Shown: positions 1 through 5,227 of the stretch, piece after piece | Position numbering within the stretch: the stretch's first letter is position 1 | How the letters are laid out: each line of letters opens with the position of its first letter | NCBI GenBank assembly: GCA_934129885.1 | Contig: CAKOWU010000003.1 | Coordinates: forward strand, 97,029 to 161,028 | DNA: 64,000 nucleotides | DNA from: an uncultured Bacilli bacterium | Lineage (GTDB): Bacteria > Bacillota_I > Bacilli_A > RF39 > UBA660 | Reading direction: 5' to 3' | Made by a program: the position numbers and the translations under genes | Notes under the pieces: model-generated | Databases searched by the model: none | Seen by the model: only the letters and a program-made list of their open reading frames with translations | What the model was told of the DNA's origin: nothing

Positions 1-1
1 T

Positions 2-568
2 TCTACTTCGAAAAAAGGGGCATTTGCAAAAGTAACTAATAGCACTATGAAAACTTATTTGGATAGTTGGTATACTAATAATTTATCAAATAATGCGACA
101 TATTGTAATAACAAAAATATATCTTCCTATCAATCGGGAACTTACAAGAATATTGGATACGGGATAACACCTACTATTTATGGTTATGAAAGATTTTGGA
201 GTTGGGGTGGTTCACCTAAGGGACCAACGTTATTATGTAATTCAGATGATGAGTATAGCATTAGTAATGGTTCTTTGACAAAGGCTATTGGTTTAATTAC
301 AGCCGATGAAGTAAATATGGCAGGGGGAATGGTAGGAGCCATGAATTCGCTTTATTACCTATACAGTGGTACAAACTATTGGACCATGTCGCCGTCCCGC
401 TTCTATAACGGGTTCGGCGCTGTCGAGATTTTGGTGCGTGATTCTGGTGCTTTCGGTAATTGGGATACTAACAGTTGGCTCGGCGTTCGCCCAGTTATCA
501 ATATTGACCCTACAAACCTAACAGTACACGGCACAGGAACTAAAGAAGATCCGTATACGGTTTCATAA
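2..568 (+). CDS. Surface protein with C-type-lectin-like variable domain (3' part)
   Basis: The reading frame is open from the first bases of the window, so only the last 188 or so codons are present; the ATG at 47 is internal. The product resembles the C-terminal half of the SipW-type protein at 30577-31986: both have a conserved TYLxxxWYxxL stretch, a WTxxxP motif, a GVxPV motif and a GTGTxxDPY ending. Residues coded by 380-505 use GC-rich codons unlike the rest of the gene. The fold is probably C-type-lectin/formylglycine-generating-enzyme-like and the protein is probably displayed on the cell surface; both points are inferred from family resemblance. The N-terminus, signal and promoter lie outside the window. 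Confidence 0.7.
   Translation, partial: STSKKGAFAKVTNSTMKTYLDSWYTNNLSNNATYCNNKNISSYQSGTYKNIGYGITPTIYGYERFWSWGGSPKGPTLLCNSDDEYSISNGSLTKAIGLITADEVNMAGGMVGAMNSLYYLYSGTNYWTMSPSRFYNGFGAVEILVRDSGAFGNWDTNSWLGVRPVINIDPTNLTVHGTGTKEDPYTVS
380..505 (+). other. GC-rich variable-looking codon island (VR1 candidate)
   Basis: Between TGG at 380 and the GGCGTT...CCAGT motif near 482-496 the coding sequence is about 55% GC by hand count (389-490), against roughly a third in flanking codons. Third positions are almost all C, T or G, as expected when AAC/AAT/TAC-type codons of a template are randomised at adenines. The edges (TGGAC.AT..CGCCG and GGCGT...CCCAGT) match those of the island at 31786-31911. Interpretation as the variable repeat of a diversity-generating retroelement is inference. 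Confidence 0.5.
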
Positions 569-630
569 GAAAGCATATTTTATGGAATATAATTAAAAAG
601 TTTATAGATTAAAGAAAGGTAATGTTATAA

Positions 631-1266
631 ATGAAGAAGTTAAAAAATAAGAAAGTTACTATTGCCGTGGCGGTTATTATAATAGTTATTATTATACTTT
701 TAGCCTTTGTATTAATAAAGAAGGATGATAGTGATGAACTTGCGCAAAAAAAAACTGTAAAACATGATGTTGTAGATACTCTTTATGAAAATATTATGGC
801 TGATGAGTGTACTACTTTAGGAAATGTTAATAATGAAAATGATGCGATTATTTATATGGCTTTTTCGATAATGAAGGATGATAAGTTATTAAGTGATAGT
901 ATTAATGTAGAAAGTTATAATAAGGCTATTAGAACTGTTGCTGGTAATAAAGATGTAATTTTTAATGAGTTTGTTTATGGTGGTTATAAATATGCTTTAT
1001 CTGGTGATAAGATTACAAGGGAGAAAACAGGTAGTTGTGATACAAAATATGTTTCAAAATTATTTGGGTATAGTTACAGCAATGGCCAGTTACTTGTAGA
1101 TGTTAAGTTTGGATATGCTCGGGACAATAAGGTTTATAATTTAGCGTCTGAAGAGATAGGAGACTATAGTGAGGACACTTTAAATGATGTTTTAGATAAA
1201 GGTACAATTAAGACCTTTGTATATGATAAGCCAAATAAAAGTTATTATTTAAATGGTGTTAAGTAA
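631..1266 (+). CDS. Membrane-anchored protein of unknown function
   Basis: This 211-residue protein has a lysine-rich N-terminus (MKKLKNKK), one strongly hydrophobic helix at about residues 9-30, and a hydrophilic domain outside the membrane. I do not recognise the family. The extracellular part has two cysteines, in DECTTLG and GSCDTK, that could form a disulfide. An AAAGAAAGG ribosome site lies before the ATG. It follows the variable surface protein by 62 bases in the same direction, so the two may be co-transcribed. The inside-out topology follows the positive-inside rule; no function is claimed. Confidence 0.7.
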   Translation: MKKLKNKKVTIAVAVIIIVIIILLAFVLIKKDDSDELAQKKTVKHDVVDTLYENIMADECTTLGNVNNENDAIIYMAFSIMKDDKLLSDSINVESYNKAIRTVAGNKDVIFNEFVYGGYKYALSGDKITREKTGSCDTKYVSKLFGYSYSNGQLLVDVKFGYARDNKVYNLASEEIGDYSEDTLNDVLDKGTIKTFVYDKPNKSYYLNGVK

Positions 1267-1446
1267 TTGGCTGTAAGTTAAATAAATAATCAAAAGGGCC
1301 ATGTGAATATCATATAGTCCTTTCCAGATTATGAGTTTGTTATATCATTCTTGCTGCTGATTTGACAGCACTAATTATTTGTATTATTATTGGTAGCTAA
1401 TAAGAAAAATGCATAAAATTAAAAAGAGTGATATTCAATTCTGCAA

Positions 1447-1640
1447 GTGAATGTCATCCTCTAAAATTTAGTGATTGGCACTCAATCAATACGATGAGAG
1501 AGTATCATAATTTTGTTGCTATTACTAATGTAATAAGAAGCGGTAGAATGATAGCAACGAGACGGAGAACTTTTATAATGAAAGTTCTCCTTTTTATTGT
1601 ATTCCTTCTTTTTTTCTAGAAGTAGGAGGATGACACTCAC
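1447..1640 (+). repeat. Imperfect inverted repeat enclosing a structured segment
   Basis: GTGAATGTCATCCTC at 1447-1461 is the reverse complement of GAGGATGACACTCAC at 1626-1640 with one mismatch (14/15). Inside lie a TGATTG/CAATCA hairpin (about 1471-1490), a GTTGCTAT/ATAGCAAC pair and an intrinsic terminator. This may be a small non-coding RNA or a decayed miniature element. No match to a named RNA family is claimed. Confidence 0.4.
1564..1595 (+). terminator. Rho-independent terminator
   Basis: GGAGAACTTT (1564-1573) pairs perfectly with AAAGTTCTCC (1581-1590) around a 7-base loop and is followed by TTTTT. Confidence 0.85.
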
Positions 1641-1738
1641 ATCAAATGTTCCTGTTAAAATTTATACGTTTTTACTTTAAAAATAATATTGGTTCTAAAT
1701 TTACTATTATGTTTATATTATTTATATAGGTGATAATA

Positions 1739-2287
1739 GTGAAAAGTAAGAAAAAAAATACTAAAAGTACGGACAGGTTATCTAAATTAATTAGTAAATT
1801 TATGATTCTTGTTATAGTCTTATTACTTGTTTTAATAGTTTTAAAAATTTGTCCTGATTTAAAGAGCAAAGTGTTTAGTAATAATATTAATTTATCTGGG
1901 CTTAATGCATTATATACTGAATATTTTGGTGGTATACTTCCTATTAGTAAAACTACGACCGAAACGGTTTCTAAAGAGACTATCAAATATTCTGGCGCAG
2001 AAAAATATAAGGACGGCGTAAAACTTACGGTAACTAACGATTATACAGTGATGAGCCAAAGTACAGGACTTATAATTTACGCAGGTGAAAAAGAAGGTTA
2101 CGGCAATACGATAATTGTACAAAGACCAGATGGAGTGGAAGTGTGGTATGCAAATTTAAAAAATGCAAATGTATCGCTTTATGATTATGTAAAACAAGAT
2201 CAAATTCTTGGTACTGTTAGTGGTGCGGATTTATATATGGTATTTTCTAAAGATGGGAAGTATTTAGATTATAAAAAATATCTTTAG
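1739..2287 (+). CDS. spoIVFA: SpoIVFA-like M23-domain protein
   Basis: In Bacillus, SpoIVFA tethers and inhibits the SpoIVFB protease that activates pro-sigma-K. The product has a basic N-terminus, a single hydrophobic helix (about residues 20-42) and a C-terminal degenerate LytM/M23 domain. That domain includes the SpoIVFA-type stretches TGLIIYAGEKEGYGNT and VEVWYANL, but not the metal-binding residues of active M23 enzymes. The GTG at 1739 is chosen because AGGTGAT ends 4 bases before it. Placement immediately before spoIVFB-rplU-prp-rpmA reproduces the B. subtilis order, which supports the assignment more than the weak sequence alone. Confidence 0.75.
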   Translation: MKSKKKNTKSTDRLSKLISKFMILVIVLLLVLIVLKICPDLKSKVFSNNINLSGLNALYTEYFGGILPISKTTTETVSKETIKYSGAEKYKDGVKLTVTNDYTVMSQSTGLIIYAGEKEGYGNTIIVQRPDGVEVWYANLKNANVSLYDYVKQDQILGTVSGADLYMVFSKDGKYLDYKKYL

Positions 2288-2312
2288 TGTTCATCCACTT
2301 TATTATTTCACT

Positions 2313-3008
2313 TTGGCTATTTGTTTGTTTACAGGAAATATAAAACTACTTCTGATATTTACGGGAATAATAATGGTGCATGAACTAGGACATATCAGTG
2401 CAGCGATATATTATAGGTGGCATATTGAAAAGGTAATTTTATTGCCGTTTGGAGGCCTTACTATATTTAATGAAAAAATTAATAGGCCTTTAAAAGAAGA
2501 GTTTATGGTTTTGATAATGGGACCCGTGTTTCAAATGCTAGGCACTATTATTTTTTGTGGCTTTAGTAAAGATTTTCTAGTGGCTGATTATAGCAAAATG
2601 ATTTTGGTATTTAATCTTTTACCGATTTATCCACTTGATGGAGCGAAATTTTTAAATATAATATTAAATAAGTTTACATCTTTTAAAAGGGCACATGTTT
2701 CAACTATTTATGTTTCATTATTTACCATTTGTGCGGTTTTATTTAGTGTAGATTTTAATTTGCTTTTAGTGCTTATTTTTATATTTTTATTTATTAAGGT
2801 TACGGATGAATATAAAAAACGTAAGCATATTTTTAATGTGTTTTTGTTAGAAAGATATTTTAATGATTTTAATTTTAGGAAAGAAAAGGTAGTCAGTAAT
2901 ATTTCTAAAATGAAGAGGGACTGTAGACATTTATTTAAATGTAATGGAAAATATTTGACGGAACGTGATGTTTTGAATAAGATGTTTGACAGTAAACGCA
3001 AATTATGA
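2313..3008 (+). CDS. spoIVFB: SpoIVFB-like site-2 metalloprotease (M50)
   Basis: An intramembrane zinc protease; the Bacillus homologue cleaves pro-sigma-K in the mother cell. The zinc motif HELGH occurs near residue 24, LLPFGG follows, and the second metal ligand site is NLLPIYPLDGAK. There are about five hydrophobic helices. Homology to the family appears to continue upstream of the TTG at 2313: codons from 2268 would read IKNIFSVHPLYYF, matching the usual IHVHP region, and the frame is open back to 2268, just after an in-frame TAG. The true start may therefore be a non-standard ATT or ATA at 2268-2271, overlapping spoIVFA and preceded by GGGAAG. The 3' end contains the rplU promoter. Confidence 0.85.
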   Translation: MAICLFTGNIKLLLIFTGIIMVHELGHISAAIYYRWHIEKVILLPFGGLTIFNEKINRPLKEEFMVLIMGPVFQMLGTIIFCGFSKDFLVADYSKMILVFNLLPIYPLDGAKFLNIILNKFTSFKRAHVSTIYVSLFTICAVLFSVDFNLLLVLIFIFLFIKVTDEYKKRKHIFNVFLLERYFNDFNFRKEKVVSNISKMKRDCRHLFKCNGKYLTERDVLNKMFDSKRKL

Positions 3009-3014
3009 TAAAAT
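2986..3014 (+). promoter_or_regulatory. Promoter of rplU operon
   Basis: TTGACA (2986-2991), a 17-base spacer and TAAAAT (3009-3014) lie in the last codons of spoIVFB. Transcription would start near 3021, just at the L21 leader. Confidence 0.8.
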
Positions 3015-3019
3015 TAATA

Positions 3020-3112
3020 AATGTGTAGAGCCTCACTCTACAACCGCTCATAAAGAGGTTTACAAAAGCATGTGCTTGCCTCAAATGGCGAGTCTTAGAA
3101 ATGAAGGAGGTA
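3020..3112 (+). ncRNA. L21 leader (ribosomal-protein autoregulatory RNA)
   Basis: The untranslated segment between the promoter and rplU starts with a perfect hairpin, TGTAGAG/CTCTACA (3024-3042). It continues with a conserved-looking GCATGTGCTTGCC...AATGGCGAG region before the AAGGAGG ribosome site. Position and general form match the L21 leader found upstream of rplU in Firmicutes, where L21 is thought to repress its own operon. The assignment is from memory of the family, not from a covariance search. Confidence 0.6.
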
Positions 3113-3117
3113 AGAGG

Positions 3118-3417
3118 ATGAAAGCAATATTTGAAACAGGCGGAAAGCAATATTATGCCGCTAAAGGTGATGTGCTTTATGTTGAAAAATTAGATGCTAA
3201 AGAAGGAGACAAGGTTGTTTTTGACAAAGTTCTTTTTGCTAATGGTATCAGTGGCACACCAGTTTTAGAAGGTGCTAAAGTAGAAGCCAAAGTATTAAAA
3301 CAAGGTAAAGCGAAAAAAGTTGTAGTCTTTAAGTTTAGGGCTAAGAAAAAATATCGTCGTACACAAGGTCACAGACAACCATATACTAAGGTTGAAGTTA
3401 CTAAAATTAGTGCTTAA
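3118..3417 (+). CDS. rplU: 50S ribosomal protein L21
   Basis: A 100-residue product starting MKAIFETGGKQYYAAKGD, the standard L21 N-terminus, with the RRTQGHRQPYTKVEV tail that contacts 23S rRNA. The ATG at 3118 has an excellent AAGGAGG site 7 bases upstream; the open frame extends back to 2986 only because the leader lacks stops. It is the first gene of rplU-prp-rpmA, overlapping prp at the stop (TAATG), so the three are co-translated. Function is structural in the large subunit. Confidence 0.97.
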   Translation: MKAIFETGGKQYYAAKGDVLYVEKLDAKEGDKVVFDKVLFANGISGTPVLEGAKVEAKVLKQGKAKKVVVFKFRAKKKYRRTQGHRQPYTKVEVTKISA

Positions 3418-3716
3418 TGATAAAAATAAGATTAAGTAATGATAAAATAGAAGTAAGTGGCCATGCCATGTATGATGAAAAAGGCAAGGACATAGTTTGT
3501 TCTGCTGTTAGTAGCGTTGTAATTACAAGTGTAAATGCTTGTTTGATGTTTGATGAAAGTTCTATTAAATATGATTGCCGTGATGGGTACATTAAAATAG
3601 AAATTTTAAAACATGAACGTGAAGTAGATATAGTTATAAAAAATATGATAAATATGCTTAAAAGTTTATCTAATGATTATGCAAAAAATATAAAAATATA
3701 CGAGGAGGTGCGATGA
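3417..3716 (+). CDS. prp: Ribosomal-processing cysteine protease Prp
   Basis: Prp removes the N-terminal extension of L27 before or during ribosome assembly. The signature GHA (residues 16-18) and DIVCSAVS (about residues 25-32) supply the catalytic histidine and cysteine. At 99 residues it is close to the family's usual length. It overlaps the rplU stop by one base and the rpmA start by one base (ATGATG), giving tight coupling. Its substrate is encoded directly next door with the expected cleavage motif. Confidence 0.93.
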   Translation: MIKIRLSNDKIEVSGHAMYDEKGKDIVCSAVSSVVITSVNACLMFDESSIKYDCRDGYIKIEILKHEREVDIVIKNMINMLKSLSNDYAKNIKIYEEVR

Positions 3717-3994
3717 TGTTAAAGTTAAACATTCAATTGTTTGCCCACAAAAAAGGACAAGGTTCAACTAAAAATGGTCGTGATTCTGAATCAAAAAGAT
3801 TAGGTGCTAAGGCCGCAGATGGACAATTTGTAACAGGTGGTTCAATTTTATACCGTCAAAGAGGTACAAAAATTTATCCTGGTAACAATGTAGGTATTGG
3901 TAAAGATGATACTGTATTTGCTAAAATAGATGGTATTGTTAAATTTGAACGTGTCGGAAGAAATAAAAAACAAGTTAGCGTTTATCCCGCTTAA
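3716..3994 (+). CDS. rpmA: 50S ribosomal protein L27 with Prp-cleavable leader
   Basis: The N-terminus MLKLNIQLFAHKKGQGST carries the Firmicute leader ending in QLFA, after which Prp cuts, so mature L27 should begin HKKGQG. The KKGQGSTKNGRDS and GVQRG-like GSILYRQRGTK stretches are typical of L27, which sits near the peptidyl-transferase centre. Two ATGs lie in tandem (3713, 3716). The second is chosen because GAGGAGGTG ends 5 bases before it and the protein then begins like B. subtilis L27. Confidence 0.95.
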   Translation: MLKLNIQLFAHKKGQGSTKNGRDSESKRLGAKAADGQFVTGGSILYRQRGTKIYPGNNVGIGKDDTVFAKIDGIVKFERVGRNKKQVSVYPA

Positions 3995-4006
3995 CTTGTT
4001 TTTTTA
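3969..4006 (+). terminator. Terminator of rplU-prp-rpmA
   Basis: AACAAGTTAGCG pairs with CGCTTAACTTGTT (one bulge), followed by a run of T. The upstream arm and the stop codon of rpmA are inside the stem. Confidence 0.85.
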
Positions 4007-4023
4007 GGCTAAAAATATAAATG

Positions 4024-4293
4024 TTATTTTAAAGTGTTTTTAGGAAGTTCATAGGTGTAGTATACATTCTTTTTAGGCATGATTATTCTGCCTGGTTTGA
4101 CGTTTTTGTAGGTATGCAAAATATTATTTTCTTTGTCGGTTAGGACGATGTCGATGCATTCTTTCATAAAAAATGTATGCACACCGTTACATCTTATTCT
4201 AAGTCCATAATCAATGTTTTTTTTGAACATGAAACCCATTAGTTTACTAAAAAAAGTATCACAGTTTTTAATTTCTATTTTTGAATTTTTCAT
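4024..4293 (-). CDS. DUF192 family protein
   Basis: A small protein of about 89 residues with the DUF192 (COG1430) pattern: LMGFMFKK near the start, VHTFFMKECIDIVL in the middle and VKPGRII before the C-terminus. The biochemical role of the family is not established. The ATG at 4293 is chosen over the in-frame GTG at 4302 because AGGTGAT stands 5 bases upstream of the ATG. It overlaps the 3' end of the phosphatidyltransferase gene, so it is translationally coupled as the second gene of a minus-strand pair. Most DUF192 proteins carry a signal peptide; this one has none, so it may be cytoplasmic. Confidence 0.8.
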   Translation of the reverse strand: MKNSKIEIKNCDTFFSKLMGFMFKKNIDYGLRIRCNGVHTFFMKECIDIVLTDKENNILHTYKNVKPGRIIMPKKNVYYTYELPKNTLK

Positions 4294-5119
4294 GTAAATC
4301 ACCTAATTTCTTTTGGATACCTGGATCACTTGTTAGGTTTTCGCCTCTTTCTAATAGTTCCTGCTTTAATTTTGTTAAAGCATTTATTTCTTCTTTGATG
4401 GATTTATTAGGAGTAGAATTTTGAATGGTATTACTAGAATACTGAATAATGTTTATACATTCTAAAATGGCAGTTAAAATAGAACCAATTTTTATTATGT
4501 TTGATATTTTACCTGAGTTTTGGGCGGTATTAATATAAGTTAAAGCAGTTATTACAGATAAAGGCCACATTTTTATTTTTCCTAACATGGTGCTGTGGCT
4601 TTCTATACCTTGGTTACTGGCTTTTTTATTAATATATGCGATTATGGTTTCTAATGTACCATTAAGCAAGAGAATAGGCTCTTTTGATATGGCGGGAATG
4701 ATTAGAGCAAGACTATATAGTTTGTCAGTGCCACAGTCAAGAAGTGCACCACCAGCGTTTTGGTTTTTAGTGATATTTCTGGCGACAAGGCCATCTAGGG
4801 CGTCAGTTGATGAGATAAGAAGTATGGTACTGCCAATTAATATGGGGTTTTTAGTTAAAACTGAAGTGTATACTAAAGTGATGCCTGGTATTCTAGATAA
4901 GGTAAGGGTGTTTGGAAGAAAGTTCCTTTCATCTAATAAACTATTTACTATTTCTTGTTTTTGTTTTTCGGTACAAAATAGATCGCATATTTTTTCTATT
5001 TTATCTTGATTTGCTCTTAAGGTTTCGTATATTTGCTTTTTTAAATTTTTACTATTTAGATTTTTATTTGTATCTTCGTTATTATTTGGGGGAATGTGTA
5101 TATTTGACTTTGTATTCAT
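4268..5119 (-). CDS. CDP-alcohol phosphatidyltransferase family protein
   Basis: The membrane enzyme family moves a phosphatidyl group from CDP-diacylglycerol to an alcohol, for example in phosphatidylglycerophosphate synthesis. The signature D-x2-D-G-x2-A-R-x9-G-x3-D-x3-D is present around residues 106-132 (DALDGLVAR...GALLDCGTD). Several hydrophobic helices follow. An N-terminal hydrophilic region of about 65 residues and a charged C-terminal tail are additions compared with PgsA, so the alcohol substrate is uncertain. A very good AGGAGGTCATT ribosome site precedes ATG 5119. Confidence 0.8.
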   Translation of the reverse strand: MNTKSNIHIPPNNNEDTNKNLNSKNLKKQIYETLRANQDKIEKICDLFCTEKQKQEIVNSLLDERNFLPNTLTLSRIPGITLVYTSVLTKNPILIGSTILLISSTDALDGLVARNITKNQNAGGALLDCGTDKLYSLALIIPAISKEPILLLNGTLETIIAYINKKASNQGIESHSTMLGKIKMWPLSVITALTYINTAQNSGKISNIIKIGSILTAILECINIIQYSSNTIQNSTPNKSIKEEINALTKLKQELLERGENLTSDPGIQKKLGDLHEKFKNRN

Positions 5120-5136
5120 AATGACCTCCTAAAGAT

Positions 5137-5165
5137 ATTTTAACACGTTATTTTAAATAAGTAAA
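5137..5165 (-). promoter_or_regulatory. Promoter of phosphatidyltransferase-DUF192 pair
   Basis: On the minus strand TTTACT (5165-5160) is separated by 17 bases from TAAAAT (5142-5137), upstream of the ATG at 5119. It is back to back with the smc promoter. Confidence 0.65.
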
Positions 5166-5169
5166 ACGT

Positions 5170-5198
5170 TTGAAATGGCTAGTTTTTTTTGCTATAAT
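5170..5198 (+). promoter_or_regulatory. Promoter of smc
   Basis: TTGAAA (5170-5175), a 17-base spacer, then TATAAT (5193-5198), 30 bases before the smc start codon. Confidence 0.8.
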
Positions 5199-5227
5199 GA
5201 GTTAAGAAAAAAGATAAGGTGAGTTTT

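Larger units (their letters stand above)
1267..1738. other. Gene-free stretch with hairpins and a terminator
   Basis: No convincing protein gene is seen. The 63-codon frame over 1428-1619 runs through a terminator and lacks family signal. The stretch holds a 15-base inverted repeat pair (1447-1461 and 1626-1640), several small hairpins between them and a strong terminator at 1564-1595. It could encode a short structured RNA or be the remains of a small mobile unit. Confidence 0.5.

Noticed and set aside
1428..1619. 63-codon open frame after the first unknown membrane protein
   Set aside because: It spans a strong terminator, has no family signal and no good ribosome site.
4587..5009. 140-codon plus-strand frame
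   Set aside because: It is antisense to the CDP-alcohol phosphatidyltransferase gene, which has the catalytic motif and a strong ribosome site.
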